A stretch of 64,000 nucleotides of DNA from Paraburkholderia phytofirmans OLGA172 (lineage in GTDB: Bacteria > Pseudomonadota > Gammaproteobacteria > Burkholderiales > Burkholderiaceae). Below, piece after piece: positions 34,724-44,294 of this stretch. The stretch is taken from assembly GCF_001634365.1 (NCBI RefSeq), contig NZ_CP014578.1:1116001-1180000 (forward strand), given 5' to 3'. Each line of letters starts with the position of its first letter. Positions within the stretch are counted from its first letter, which is position 1. Below the pieces are notes generated by a model. It saw nothing but the letters and a program-made list of their open reading frames with translations, was not told the DNA's origin and made no database searches. A program made the translations under genes and the position numbers.

Positions 34724-35491
34724 GTGAACAACAGAATCAAGGATGTTGTCGATACCATCGTGTCGGCGGTACAGCGGGCGCTCGACGAGAAAGAGGTCAC
34801 GGAGTCGGAATACAGAACCGCGGTCCATTACCTCATGGAGGTCGCGCAACAGCGTGAAATTGCGCTGCTTTGCGACGTATTCTTCAACAGCACCGTCGTG
34901 GCGACGAAGGCCCGTCTTAGCGACGGCTCAACGCCTGCAATCGAAGGGCCCTACTATCGTGACGACGCTCCGCTGGTCGAAGACCGGCTCAAGAGTTACG
35001 ACACGGACGACCACAAGCCGTTGCTAATCCAGGGAACGGTCAAAGGGGTCGACGGAAGCGTGATTGAGAACGTAACGATTGATGTCTGGCATTCGACTCC
35101 CGACGGCAAGTACAGTGGTTTTCATGACGACATTCCGACCGATTTCTATCGAGGCAAACTCCGGGTTGGCACCGATGGCGGGTTCCGTGTGCGAACGACG
35201 ATGCCGGTCGCCTACCAGATTCCAAATCAGGGTCCTACCGGCGCATTGCTTGAAACCATGGGTGGTCACTCGTGGCGTCCGGCCCACGTGCATTTCAAGG
35301 TGAACGCGCCGGGGTACGAAACGCTGACGACCCAGTACTACTTTGAAGGAGGGGACTGGGTCACGGACGACTGTTGCAATGGCGTCGAGTCCAGTCTGAT
35401 CACACCCGACATTGTGCAAGATGGCGCTCGCGTGATGAACATCAATTTCGTAATTGAGCCCGCGCGTTCGCAGGCGGGAGCAAACGCATGA
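34724..35491 (+). CDS. tfdC: Chlorocatechol 1,2-dioxygenase
   Basis: The protein has 255 residues and resembles TfdC over its whole length. It opens the ring of (chloro)catechols between the hydroxyls to give (chloro)cis,cis-muconate, using non-haem Fe(III). The iron ligands are the Tyr pair (GPYYRDDAP and TTMPVAYQIP) and the His pair in SWRPAHVHFKV. FEGGDWVTDDCC is a mark of the chlorocatechol branch against plain catechol dioxygenases. I place the start at the GTG at 34724 behind GGAGG, matching the family N-terminus (NNRIKDVVDTIVSAVQRALD); an in-frame ATG at 34670 would add 18 unlikely residues. The stop overlaps the tfdD start (ATGA). Confidence 0.93.
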   Translation: MNNRIKDVVDTIVSAVQRALDEKEVTESEYRTAVHYLMEVAQQREIALLCDVFFNSTVVATKARLSDGSTPAIEGPYYRDDAPLVEDRLKSYDTDDHKPLLIQGTVKGVDGSVIENVTIDVWHSTPDGKYSGFHDDIPTDFYRGKLRVGTDGGFRVRTTMPVAYQIPNQGPTGALLETMGGHSWRPAHVHFKVNAPGYETLTTQYYFEGGDWVTDDCCNGVESSLITPDIVQDGARVMNINFVIEPARSQAGANA

Positions 35492-36600
35492 AGATCGATG
35501 CGATCGAGGCAGTAATCGTGGATGTGCCGACCAGGCGGCCGATCCAGATGTCGATCACTACCGTGCAGCAGCAGAGCTACGTCATCGTCCGGGTTTTTTC
35601 CGAGGGACTGGTTGGCGTTGGCGAGGGCGGAAGTGTTGGTGGTCCAGTCTGGAGCGCGGAATGTGCGGAGACAATCAAGATCATCGTGGAGCGGTATCTC
35701 GCTCCCCACCTCGTCGGAACTGATGCGTTCAACGTTTCGGTTGCACTGCAAACCATGGCGCGTGCCGTCACTGGAAACGCGTCCGCAAAAGCTGCAGTCG
35801 AGATGGCGTTGCTGGACCTCAAAGCCCGTGCATTGGGCGTATCGATCGCCGAGTTACTTGGCGGAAAATTGCGCACTGCGATTCCGATTGCCTGGACGTT
35901 GGCGAGCGGCGATACGAAGCGCGATATCGATTCTGCCGTCGAGATGATTGAAAGGCGACGGCACAATCGCTTCAAGGTTAAGCTAGGTTTTCGGTCCCCG
36001 CAAGACGATCTTATCCATATGGAGGCTTTGTCAAATAGTCTGGGATCGAAGGCATCGCTTCGCGTTGACGTGAATCAGGCTTGGGACGAGCAGGTGGCGT
36101 CCGTATACATCCCCGAGCTGGAAGCGCTTGGTGTGGAACTCATCGAACAGCCGGTCGCCCGCGAAAATATACATGCTTTAAAGCGGCTCTCCGGCAACAA
36201 CCGGGTGGCTATCATGGCGGATGAAAGCCTGAGTACCCTGGCCTCGGCGTTCGATCTCGCGCGCGATCGAAGTGTGGATGTCTTTTCACTGAAGCTTTGC
36301 AACATGGGGGGAGTCTCAGCGACGCAAAAGATAGCAGCGGTCGCCGAGGCAAGCGGGATTGCATCGTATGGCGGCACAATGCTTGATTCGACGATCGGCA
36401 CTTCGGTCGCACTTCAGCTCTATTCGACGGTTCCGTCGCTTCCGTTCGGTTGCGAACTGCTAGGCCCCTTTGTGCTGGCAGACACGCTGAGCGAGGAGCC
36501 GCTCGAGATCCGGGATTATGAATTGCAGATCCCTACTGGCGTCGGTCACGGCATGACGCTTGACGAGGACAAGGTGCGCCAATACGCACGTGTCAGCTAG
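35488..36600 (+). CDS. tfdD: Chloromuconate cycloisomerase
   Basis: The protein has 370 residues and belongs to the muconate-lactonising branch of the enolase superfamily. It lactonises chloromuconates with loss of chloride. Visible active-site parts are the FKVKLG lysine pair (about residue 169), metal ligands in RVDVNQAWD, LIEQPV and MADES, and the general acid/base Lys in FSLKLCNMGG. The TfdD-type length and C-terminus (GHGMTLDEDKVRQYAR) fit. It starts inside the tfdC stop codon (ATGA), so translation is coupled. Confidence 0.92.
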   Translation: MKIDAIEAVIVDVPTRRPIQMSITTVQQQSYVIVRVFSEGLVGVGEGGSVGGPVWSAECAETIKIIVERYLAPHLVGTDAFNVSVALQTMARAVTGNASAKAAVEMALLDLKARALGVSIAELLGGKLRTAIPIAWTLASGDTKRDIDSAVEMIERRRHNRFKVKLGFRSPQDDLIHMEALSNSLGSKASLRVDVNQAWDEQVASVYIPELEALGVELIEQPVARENIHALKRLSGNNRVAIMADESLSTLASAFDLARDRSVDVFSLKLCNMGGVSATQKIAAVAEASGIASYGGTMLDSTIGTSVALQLYSTVPSLPFGCELLGPFVLADTLSEEPLEIRDYELQIPTGVGHGMTLDEDKVRQYARVS

Positions 36601-36673
36601 CCAGGACGCGCAGCGCAGGCCGCGGGTATGCGTCACCTTAAATGCCGCTGCGCACCTGTAACTGGAGACTAAT

Positions 36674-37378
36674 ATGTTATCAAAGGGCGTTGAAATCACG
36701 TCGCGCTCGGGGGGGCGGTTTGGTGCTTACCTTGGTAAGCCGAATGCCGTCTCCGCACCCATTGTCGTGATCGCGCAGGAGATTTTCGGGATCACACCTT
36801 TCATAAGAGAAACCGTAGATTGGCTCGTTGGCGCGGGCTTTGGCTGCGTGTGCCCGGATCTGTACTGGAGACAGGCGCCGAATATCGAGCTTGATGCAAA
36901 CGTACCGTCGGAGCGGGAACAGGCGCTTGCGTTGTTTCGTGACTTTGACCTGGAAGCAGGAACCGATGATCTTGCGTGCACCATTGAATACGCTCGTGCA
37001 CTTCCTTTCTCGAACGGCCGCGTCGCTGTAGTTGGGTACTGCCTGGGAGGTGCTCTGGCGTTCAACGTCGCTGCGCGATCGTTGGCCGATTGCTCAATCG
37101 GCTATTACGGTGTGGGACTTGAGAAAAAGGTTTCACTGGTGCCAGCTATTGGCCGCCCGGCCATGTTTCATATGGGTACCGAAGATCACTATGTCACGGC
37201 AGAGGCACGTAGCATTCTCGATGAACATTTTGGTCAAAACAGAAACATCAGTCTCCACTGGTATCCAGTGGGACATTCATTTGCGCGGGCATCGAGCCCA
37301 GGTTTCGATCAGGCAGCGACGACTGTGGCCAATGCGCGGACGCTCGAATTGCTTGCGACCTTGAAGGCTCTTTCATGA
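36674..37378 (+). CDS. tfdE: Carboxymethylenebutenolidase (dienelactone hydrolase)
   Basis: The protein has 234 residues with an alpha/beta-hydrolase fold. It hydrolyses the dienelactone from TfdD to maleylacetate. The Cys-His-Asp triad is seen in VVGYCLGGAL (nucleophile Cys, about residue 123), MGTEDHYV (Asp) and YPVGHSFARA (His). The substrate-gating Glu is in IAQEIFG. CTGGAGA precedes the ATG at 36674, 73 bases after the tfdD stop. Its stop overlaps the tfdF start. Confidence 0.92.
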   Translation: MLSKGVEITSRSGGRFGAYLGKPNAVSAPIVVIAQEIFGITPFIRETVDWLVGAGFGCVCPDLYWRQAPNIELDANVPSEREQALALFRDFDLEAGTDDLACTIEYARALPFSNGRVAVVGYCLGGALAFNVAARSLADCSIGYYGVGLEKKVSLVPAIGRPAMFHMGTEDHYVTAEARSILDEHFGQNRNISLHWYPVGHSFARASSPGFDQAATTVANARTLELLATLKALS

Positions 37379-38439
37379 AGAAATTCACGTTTGACTATAT
37401 GAGCCCGAGGGTCGTCTTCGGGGCGGGTACTGTGTCTGCGTTGCCAGACGAAGTTGAACGCCTTGGCTCACGTCGCCCCCTGGTATTAAGCAGCCGGGAC
37501 CAACGCGAGTTAGCAAAAGATATCGTCCGTCCGATAGGTGACAGGGTAGCGGGTTATTTCGATGGTGCAACGATGCATGTTCCCGTCGAAGTCATTCAGC
37601 AAGCCGAGCGGGCTTTCAAGAATACCGAAGCAGACTCAGTCATCGCGATCGGCGGGGGATCGACTACCGGACTCGCGAAAATCCTTTCGATGAAACTTGA
37701 TGTATCGAGTCTGGTTATACCGACGACCTACGCCGGTAGTGAAATGACCACCATTTGGGGTGTCACGGAAGACGGTGTGAAGAGGACCGGCAGAGACCCG
37801 AAGGTCCTCCCGAAGACAGTGATTTACGATCCGTTGCTCACGGTCGAATTGCCGCTTGCAATTTCGGTGACCAGCGCGTTGAATGCAATCGCTCACGCAG
37901 CAGAAGGTCTGTATGCGTCGGAGCTCAACCCCGTACTCGAAGCCATGTGCAAGCAAGGCATAAGCGCCTTGTTCGATGCAGTCCCGCGGCTGGTAGCAGC
38001 ACCGAATGACGTGGAAGCGCGCACGGATGCCCTTTTTGGGGCATGGATGTGTGGCACTGTGCTATGCCATCTAGGCATGGGGCTACATCACAAGCTCTGC
38101 CACACGCTCGGTGGGACGCTTAATCTTCCTCACGCTGAGACGCATTCGGTCGTGCTACCACATGCTCTCGCATACAATCTGCCGTACTCCGGGGTGGCCA
38201 CGCGACTGCTTCAGGAAATCGTCGGCAGCAGTGACGTCCCGGGCGCACTATATGACCTCGCCAGAGATGCCGGAACGCCTCTCAGTCTCGCGGAACTCGG
38301 TATGCGACCCGAAGATATTCCGAAAGTCCGCGATCTGGCTCTAAAGGACCAGTATCCGAATCCGCGCCCGCTGGAACCGGATGCATTGGAAACACTGTTA
38401 GCCAATGCGTTTCATGGAGCAAGACCGGACTCTCAATAA
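37375..38439 (+). CDS. tfdF: Maleylacetate reductase
   Basis: The protein has 354 residues and is an iron-containing-alcohol-dehydrogenase family member. It reduces maleylacetate (or removes chloride from 2-chloromaleylacetate) with NAD(P)H to give 3-oxoadipate. The nucleotide-binding motif is IAIGGGSTTGLAK, followed by IPTTYAGSEMTTIWGVTE, and the metal-binding-like region MGLHHKLCHTLGGTLNLPHA keeps the family His pattern. It starts in the tfdE stop (ATGA). It is the last gene of the tfdCDEF operon; truncated integrase sequence follows at once on the other strand. Confidence 0.92.
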   Translation: MKKFTFDYMSPRVVFGAGTVSALPDEVERLGSRRPLVLSSRDQRELAKDIVRPIGDRVAGYFDGATMHVPVEVIQQAERAFKNTEADSVIAIGGGSTTGLAKILSMKLDVSSLVIPTTYAGSEMTTIWGVTEDGVKRTGRDPKVLPKTVIYDPLLTVELPLAISVTSALNAIAHAAEGLYASELNPVLEAMCKQGISALFDAVPRLVAAPNDVEARTDALFGAWMCGTVLCHLGMGLHHKLCHTLGGTLNLPHAETHSVVLPHALAYNLPYSGVATRLLQEIVGSSDVPGALYDLARDAGTPLSLAELGMRPEDIPKVRDLALKDQYPNPRPLEPDALETLLANAFHGARPDSQ

Positions 38440-38440
38440 C

Positions 38441-39030
38441 GGTCATCCCCCTGTATCGCGCCGGGTCGGGAACTGCCAAGCGAAACTTGCACACTTCGCA
38501 ACGTAAAGATGGGGCGTTCCATATCATCCTGAGAGCCACGAGACGTGTGCCAATTGATACCGGCGACACGAACATCTCAGGCAGGTTTAGCTTTCGCAAA
38601 TTGGACAAGTGCATTGCACCGAGCACATTCTCGACCCGCTTCAGGTTTCGACCATCGCTACGCTGCGTACTCGTGGCCAAATTGGCCAGCACCTTCTCGC
38701 GGTAGTCGGCAACAAGCTGACGTACCGTCCAGTTCGTCCGGGATTTGTCCTTGCGTTTCTCGGTCGCCGGGTTGTTGCCTTTCTGAACTTCGACGCGTTT
38801 TTCGGCCGCGAGCTTGCGTGCCGCCGACAGCGTCAGATCGGGGTAGCGTCCGAGTGTCAATTCTTCCGGTTTTCCGCCTATCCGGAAACGGAGTATCCAA
38901 GACGCAGTCCCTGTGGCTGAAAGAGTGAAGGTCAAGCCGCCGCCGTCAGTTTTTTTCGAGGGGTCGCCTTTCCCGAATCCATCGCCTTAGTTCGAGATCG
39001 GATAGGACATTCGGTCCGCGAGTTGCCATT
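38441..39030 (-). pseudogene. Truncated, frameshifted tyrosine integrase (genomic-island type)
   Basis: On the minus strand MATRGPNVLSDLELRRWIRE begins at 39030. A shift in a run of seven A (near 38955) moves to the next frame, which reads TDGGGLTFTLSATGTASWIL, then GGKPEELTLGRYPDLTLSAA, then RKLAAEKRVEVQKG. This is the arm-type DNA-binding domain (DUF4102) and the start of the core-binding domain of P4/CP4-57-like integrases. After NLPEM the match is lost, and the catalytic domain is absent. It sits between the tfd operon and core gene rng and probably marks an old island end. Confidence 0.82.
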
Positions 39031-39167
39031 GCACGCCTCTGTCTAGCTACACATTTTAGGCGCGCTCTGCACGGATGACAACGGATTGACGCGGATGGCT
39101 ATTTATATGTATTTGAATTTTAAGGTGTTTATATGAATTCTCTGGAACTCGTCGGCCCTCGGCGGAC

Positions 39168-40637
39168 CTACATCAGCACAATATCGTACTGCTCCTGGCT
39201 CAAATTCGACTCCACCTGCAACGACACCGGCTTGCCGATGAAATCCATCAGCATCGCCAGATGCTGCGACTCTTCCTCAAGAAACAGATCGATCACCTGC
39301 TGCGACGCCACCACGCGGAACTCGCGCGGATTGAACTGCCGCGACTCGCGCAGAATCTCGCGCAGCACGTCATAACATACCGTACGCGGCGTCTTGACCT
39401 GCCCCTTGCCCAGGCACACCGGGCAAGGCTCGCACAACACATGCGCCAACGACTCGCGCGTGCGCTTGCGCGTCATCTCCACGAGTCCAAGCTGCGAGAA
39501 ACCATTGACGGTCACGCGCGTGCGATCGCGCGACAGCGCTTTCTTCAACTCGCCGAGCACCTGATCGCGATGCTCGACATTCTCCATATCGATGAAGTCG
39601 ATGATGATCACGCCGCCCAGATTGCGCAGCCGCAATTGCCGCGCGATCGTGTGCGCGGCTTCGAGGTTGGTCTTGAAGATCGTATCGTCGAAGTTGCGCG
39701 CGCCAACGTAGCCGCCGGTGTTCACGTCGATCGTCGTCATCGCCTCGGTCTGGTCGATCACCAGATACCCGCCCGACTTCAGATCCACGCGACGCGACAA
39801 TGCGCGCTGAATCTCCGCCTCGATGTTGTACAGATCGAAGAGCGGCCGCTCGCCGGTGTAGTGATGCAGCTTCGACGACACCGCCGGCGTGAACTCGGCC
39901 GCGAAGTCGGCGAGCATCTGATAGGTCTCGCGCGAGTCGACCTGGATGCGCGAGGTTTCGTCATTCACGAAATCGCGCAGCACACGTTGCGAGAGATTCA
40001 GGTCCTGATACAGCAGGCTGGTAGGCGGCATGCGCTGACCTTGCGAGATGATCGTCGCCCATGTCTTGCGCAGATACGCGACGTCGCCGGCCAACTCTTC
40101 GCTGGTCGCATCTTCAGCGATGGTGCGTACGATGTAGCCGCCTTTTTCATCGGCGGGCAGCACGGCGGTCAAACGCGCACGCACGGCTTCGCGTTCGGCT
40201 TCGCTTTCGATCTTCTGCGAGATGCCGATGTGCGGCTCCTGTGGCAGATACACGAGCGTGCGCCCGGCGATACTCACTTGCGTGGACAGCCTTGCGCCCT
40301 TGGTGCCGATCGGATCCTTCACGACCTGCACCATCAGCGTCTGACCTTCGAAGACGATCTTCTCGATCGGCTGATGCGGCGTCTGATGCTGCGGTTCGCC
40401 CGCAATGCGCGGATGCCAGATATCCGCTACGTGCAGGAATGCGGCGCGTTCCAGGCCGATGTCGATGAAGGCGGATTGCATGCCCGGCAACACGCGGACG
40501 ACTTTGCCGAGATAGACATTGCCGACGCGTCCCCGCGACAGCGTTCGTTCGACGTGAAGTTCCTGGACGGCGCCTTGCTGGACGAGCGCGACGCGCGTTT
40601 CCTGCGGCGTGACATTGATCAGGATTTCTTCATTCAT
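39168..40637 (-). CDS. rng: Ribonuclease G
   Basis: The protein has 489 residues. It is an endoribonuclease that matures 16S rRNA 5' ends and degrades some mRNAs. An S1-like domain (VGNVYLGKVVRVLPGMQSAF) is followed by the RNase E/G catalytic domain with the Mg-binding Asp residues in TTIDVNTGG and VIIIDFIDM, and the zinc-link Cys motif CEPCPVCLG. It has the length of RNase G, without the long tail of RNase E. It lies 9 bases after maf and is transcribed with the maf-rlmH-rsfS-nadD run. Confidence 0.96.
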   Translation of the reverse strand: MNEEILINVTPQETRVALVQQGAVQELHVERTLSRGRVGNVYLGKVVRVLPGMQSAFIDIGLERAAFLHVADIWHPRIAGEPQHQTPHQPIEKIVFEGQTLMVQVVKDPIGTKGARLSTQVSIAGRTLVYLPQEPHIGISQKIESEAEREAVRARLTAVLPADEKGGYIVRTIAEDATSEELAGDVAYLRKTWATIISQGQRMPPTSLLYQDLNLSQRVLRDFVNDETSRIQVDSRETYQMLADFAAEFTPAVSSKLHHYTGERPLFDLYNIEAEIQRALSRRVDLKSGGYLVIDQTEAMTTIDVNTGGYVGARNFDDTIFKTNLEAAHTIARQLRLRNLGGVIIIDFIDMENVEHRDQVLGELKKALSRDRTRVTVNGFSQLGLVEMTRKRTRESLAHVLCEPCPVCLGKGQVKTPRTVCYDVLREILRESRQFNPREFRVVASQQVIDLFLEEESQHLAMLMDFIGKPVSLQVESNLSQEQYDIVLM

Positions 40638-40646
40638 GATGTTATT

Positions 40647-41276
40647 TTAGAAGTCGATGCGCGCTGCGCGCAGAAGGGCAGCGGTTTCAAAAAGCGGCAA
40701 ACCCATGATACCTGAATAGGACCCGTCGATATGCTCGATAAACTCCGCGGCGCGTCCCTGCACACCATATGCACCCGCCTTGCCGAGCGGTTCGCCGCTT
40801 GCAGCGTAGCGGCGCACGGCGTCCGCTTGCAGTGCAGCAAAACGCACCTTCGATACCGATAGCGCAGCGGGCAGCAGCGTGCCTTCCGGGTCGACCACCA
40901 CGACGGCCGTCAGCACTTCGTGATCGCGGCCCGCGAGGCGCGTGAGCATCGCGACGGCATCGTCGGCGTCGACGGGCTTGCCGAGGATCGCATCGTCGAT
41001 CGTGACGGTTGTGTCGGCAACCAGGATCGGCCGTGCGGCATGCCCACCTGCCACGAGACGCGCGCGCGCAGCGTGCGCCTTGGCGATGCACACGCGCTGC
41101 ACGTAGTCGCGCGCGCGCTCGCCGGGCAACTCGGCTTCGAGCGCTTCGGCATCTTCATCGGGACGCGGCAGGAGCAATTCGAAACGCACGCCGAGTTGTT
41201 GCAACAGTTCTTGACGGCGTGGACTCTGGGAAGCGAGGTAGACGAACGGATGCAGCGAAGCGGCGGGCGTTGGCAT
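40647..41276 (-). CDS. maf: Maf-family nucleoside triphosphate pyrophosphatase
   Basis: The protein has 209 residues. Maf proteins hydrolyse non-canonical or modified nucleoside triphosphates, and overproduction blocks septum formation. Visible motifs are [17 protein letters not shown] (phosphate-binding SxSPRR), [15 protein letters not shown] and [11 protein letters not shown] chose the ATG at 41276 that matches the family N-terminus; the frame is open further upstream but without family resemblance. It is followed by rng. Confidence 0.94.
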   Translation of the reverse strand: MPTPAASLHPFVYLASQSPRRQELLQQLGVRFELLLPRPDEDAEALEAELPGERARDYVQRVCIAKAHAARARLVAGGHAARPILVADTTVTIDDAILGKPVDADDAVAMLTRLAGRDHEVLTAVVVVDPEGTLLPAALSVSKVRFAALQADAVRRYAASGEPLGKAGAYGVQGRAAEFIEHIDGSYSGIMGLPLFETAALLRAARIDF

Positions 41277-41354
41277 GAACAGGTCTCGATGAGGCAGGTG
41301 GCGGCAATGCGCAACGAGACCCAAAACACGCGATCTGTTCGCAGCCTCGTCCGC

Positions 41355-41825
41355 TCACGCGCGGTGATAGGGGTGATTTTGCGTGATGGTCCACGCGCGG
41401 TAAAGCTGTTCGGCGAGCAGCACGCGGACCATGGCATGCGGCAGCGTCAGGCTGGAAACACGCAACAACATATCGGCGCGCGCTTTCAGATCGGGATCGA
41501 GCCCGTCGGCGCCGCCAATCAGAAACGCCACGTCGCGGCCGTCCTGCTGCCAGCCGGGCAGGGCGCCGGCGAGCTGCATCGTGGTCCAATCCTTGCCGCG
41601 TTCATCGAGCGCGACAATGCGCGCGTTCTTCGGCAACGCGGCTTCGATTTTCTGCCGCTCGGCCGCCATCACGCTTTCGGCCGGCCGCCCCGACGAACGC
41701 TGCTCGGGCTTGATTTCGCGCAACTCGATGCGCAGCTCGGGCGGCATGCGTTTCGCGTACTCGTCGAAGCCGGTGGCGATCCAGTCAGGCATCTTGTGGC
41801 CGACGGCGAGGATGTGCAGTTTCAT
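41355..41825 (-). CDS. rlmH: 23S rRNA (pseudouridine1915-N3)-methyltransferase
   Basis: The protein has 156 residues, the standard RlmH length. It methylates pseudouridine 1915 in helix 69 of 23S rRNA in assembled ribosomes, using AdoMet bound in a trefoil knot. [15 protein letters not shown] at the start, [13 protein letters not shown] and [16 protein letters not shown], and the C-terminal [20 protein letters not shown] with HPYHRA are all conserved. In many Betaproteobacteria rlmH follows rsfS, as here. Confidence 0.96.
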   Translation of the reverse strand: MKLHILAVGHKMPDWIATGFDEYAKRMPPELRIELREIKPEQRSSGRPAESVMAAERQKIEAALPKNARIVALDERGKDWTTMQLAGALPGWQQDGRDVAFLIGGADGLDPDLKARADMLLRVSSLTLPHAMVRVLLAEQLYRAWTITQNHPYHRA

Positions 41826-41894
41826 CAAGAGTGGTATCGCGGATCTAAGCGCGGGCGATGCGTTGCAGACGTAAGCGGTTTGCCGGCCAGGTGT

Positions 41895-42350
41895 TTACTT
41901 GCGGCGTGCCGGCGTCTTGCGTGCCGGCTTTTTGGCAGCCGGCGCTTCGTCTTCTTCGTCCTCGTCGTCGGGTTCGCTCGAGCGCGCGCCGCCGAACGGA
42001 TCCGGCGTCGAGAGCTTGATGCGCACCGGCTTGTCGCCCCAGATTTCTTCGAGGTTGTAGTACTGGCGCAGCGCCGGTTGCAGGATGTGCACGATCGCGT
42101 CGCCGCAATCGACCAGCACCCATTCGCCGATGTCCTCGCCTTCGGTGCTGATGATGTCGCCGCCGTTTTCCTTGACGCTCTCGCGCACGCTCGAAGCGAG
42201 CGCCTTGGTCTGGCGGTTCGAGGTGCCGGAGGCGACGATCACGCGATCGAACAGCGCGGTCAGGTGGCTGGTGTTGAACACCTTGATGTCTTGCGCTTTG
42301 ACGTCTTCGAGGGCGTCGACGATCACGCGTTGCAGTTTGCGAATATCCAT
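41895..42350 (-). CDS. rsfS: Ribosome silencing factor RsfS
   Basis: The protein has 151 residues. RsfS binds ribosomal protein L14 and blocks subunit joining in starvation. The family core runs from MDIRKLQRVIVDALEDVKAQ through VASGTSNRQTKALASSV and GEWVLVDCGDAIVHILQPAL with YYNLEEIW. An acidic then basic low-complexity tail (EPDDEDEEDE, then KKPARKTPARRK) is an extension seen in Burkholderiales. The ATG at 42350 fits the family start. It lies four bases after nadD. Confidence 0.95.
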   Translation of the reverse strand: MDIRKLQRVIVDALEDVKAQDIKVFNTSHLTALFDRVIVASGTSNRQTKALASSVRESVKENGGDIISTEGEDIGEWVLVDCGDAIVHILQPALRQYYNLEEIWGDKPVRIKLSTPDPFGGARSSEPDDEDEEDEAPAAKKPARKTPARRK

Positions 42351-42354
42351 GGGG

Positions 42355-43107
42355 TTACCGGTGGTACAGATGATGTTGAAGAATATAGTCCCACACCGCA
42401 GTGGGGACATGGCTTGCGGCCCGGGCCTGGGTCTTGTCTTGCTGTTCGCCGCCCGCGAGGGCAAGCCGTTGGGTCACCTGTTCGCGCAGATGCGCGCGAA
42501 TGTCGGTGGCCGCGACGTTGAACGCAAGCGTCGTGTCGATCAGCAAGTGGCCGCAGGGCGTAGCTTGCAGAACGTCGGCGCGGGCACGGCGCGCGTCGAT
42601 TTCTTTCGCGACCACGGGCGGAATCGACGCAAGGTCGAAACCGGGGCGCGTGGCCGCGCAGATGTGAGCGAAGTCGAACAGGCGCCGCCAGTCGCGCCAT
42701 GTGTCGAGATGCACCAGTTGATCCGCGCCGATCAGAAGCGCAATCGACGCATCCTGACCTTCGCGTTCTCGCCACACCTGCAGCGTGTTGACGGTGTAGG
42801 TCGGACCCTCGTGCTCGATTTCGTCGGTCGCCACCCGCACGGTTACGCCCGGCAGCACCAACGCGCCGGCGGCGGCGCGGGTCATGGCCAACCGGTGTTC
42901 AGCGGCTGACACGTCCGTTTTCTGCCATGGCTGGCCGGCTGGCAGCAGCACCAGTTCGGTCAGGTTCAGCACCTCGGCGAAACGCCGCGCGAGCGCGAGG
43001 TGGCCGTTGTGGATCGGATCGAAAGTGCCGCCGAGCAGTCCGATTCGGCGAGGCAGGGCGACAGGATGAGCGTTCGGCTTCAGGTGAAGATCCTTTGTCG
43101 TGGTCAC
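42355..43107 (-). CDS. nadD: Nicotinate-nucleotide adenylyltransferase
   Basis: The protein has 250 residues and makes nicotinate adenine dinucleotide from NaMN and ATP in NAD synthesis. The nucleotidyltransferase motif is [20 protein letters not shown], and the C-terminal ISSTxIR-type motif reads [11 protein letters not shown]. The start is a GTG at 43107; no ATG lies between it and the motif, so the exact start is less sure than usual. An insertion rich in Ala and Gln near the C-terminus is a lineage feature. Confidence 0.94.
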   Translation of the reverse strand: MTTTKDLHLKPNAHPVALPRRIGLLGGTFDPIHNGHLALARRFAEVLNLTELVLLPAGQPWQKTDVSAAEHRLAMTRAAAGALVLPGVTVRVATDEIEHEGPTYTVNTLQVWREREGQDASIALLIGADQLVHLDTWRDWRRLFDFAHICAATRPGFDLASIPPVVAKEIDARRARADVLQATPCGHLLIDTTLAFNVAATDIRAHLREQVTQRLALAGGEQQDKTQARAASHVPTAVWDYILQHHLYHR

Positions 43108-43133
43108 GTGCAGTGTGGTGCGGGCTTAACGCC

Positions 43134-44057
43134 TCACACCCATTCGCGCGGCACGAGAAAATCGCTATAAAGACGCGCTTCCGGCGTGCCCGGTTCGGGC
43201 TGCCAGTTGTAGCGCCAGTTCACCACAGGCGGCATCGACATCAGAATCGATTCGGTACGTCCGCCGCTCTGCAGCCCAAACAGTGTGCCACGGTCGAAGA
43301 CCAGATTGAACTCGACGTAGCGGCCGCGCCGGTATGCCTGAAAGTCCCGCTCGGCTTCGCCGTACGGAATGTTGCGGCGCTTTTCGATGATCGGCATATA
43401 CGCTTTGAGGAATCCTTCGCCGACGCTTTTCAGCATCGCGAACGATTGATCGAAGCCGGGCGCCGAGAAATCGTCGAAGAAAATCCCGCCAATGCCGCGC
43501 GGTTCGTTGCGGTGCTTGAGGAAGAAATACTCGTCGCACCAGCGCTTGAAACTCGGGTAGAGGTCCGCGCCGTAAGGCTGCAGTGCGTCGCGGCACACAC
43601 GATGGAAATGCTGCGCGTCTTCCTCGTAACCGTAATACGGCGTCAGATCCATGCCGCCGCCGAACCAGAACACCGGCTCTTCGCCGGCCTTGGTCGCGAT
43701 CAGCAGACGCACGTTCATATGCACGGTCGGGCAGTGCGGATTGTGCGGGTGCAGCACGAGCGAGACGCCCATTGCCTCGAAACCACGTCCGGCCAGTTGC
43801 GGGCGCGCGGCGCTCGCCGAACCCGGCAACGCGTCGCCTGCTACGTCCGAAAAGCCGATGCCGGCCCGTTCGAAGAAGTTGCCGCCTTCCAGAATCCGCG
43901 TGCAACCGCCGCCGCGCAGCTTTTCGCCGGGAGCGCGCTGCCATGCGTCGGTCGCGAACGGCTTACCGTCGAACGCGCCGAGCGTGTCCGCGATTTGCGT
44001 TTGCAGGCCTTGCAGCCAGCTGCGCACGGCCTGTGCGTCATAGCTCGAATCGGTCAT
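43134..44057 (-). CDS. hemF: Oxygen-dependent coproporphyrinogen III oxidase
   Basis: The protein has 307 residues. It decarboxylates two propionates of coproporphyrinogen III to vinyl groups with O2 in haem synthesis. The family signature is clear: [60 protein letters not shown] and the ending [15 protein letters not shown]. The ATG at 44057 is preferred over 44087. It lies 26 bases before nadD on the same strand and may be co-transcribed. Confidence 0.96.
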   Translation of the reverse strand: MTDSSYDAQAVRSWLQGLQTQIADTLGAFDGKPFATDAWQRAPGEKLRGGGCTRILEGGNFFERAGIGFSDVAGDALPGSASAARPQLAGRGFEAMGVSLVLHPHNPHCPTVHMNVRLLIATKAGEEPVFWFGGGMDLTPYYGYEEDAQHFHRVCRDALQPYGADLYPSFKRWCDEYFFLKHRNEPRGIGGIFFDDFSAPGFDQSFAMLKSVGEGFLKAYMPIIEKRRNIPYGEAERDFQAYRRGRYVEFNLVFDRGTLFGLQSGGRTESILMSMPPVVNWRYNWQPEPGTPEARLYSDFLVPREWV

Positions 44058-44207
44058 GAATGCAGATGCTGAGGGCGGCACGCTCACCGTGCCGCGGGTT
44101 CTTCGTGAAGGGCGACGGCCGGGCCTTCGTCAGGGTGGTTCTACTCCTGCGAAGGCGCGGCAGTACGGTCGCTCGCGCCGGGTGAAATGTTAATGAAACC
44201 CGGATGA

Positions 44208-44227
44208 GCCCACCTGAGACGGTGGGC
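44208..44227 (-). terminator. Hairpin between purD and hemF
   Basis: GCCCACC and GGTGGGC form a 7-bp perfect stem with a 6-base loop, downstream of purD. No T-run follows on the minus strand, so termination strength is uncertain. Confidence 0.4.
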
Positions 44228-44294
44228 GCTGCAACGGCCGCGAAAACCCGCAGTGTAGCGCCGTTGGCGCTGCACGCGGGCGAGTGGGGCGGGC

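Noticed and set aside
39031-39167. tRNA gene as integrase attachment site at the island edge
   Set aside because: No cloverleaf or tRNA 3' end is visible between the integrase remnant and rng.
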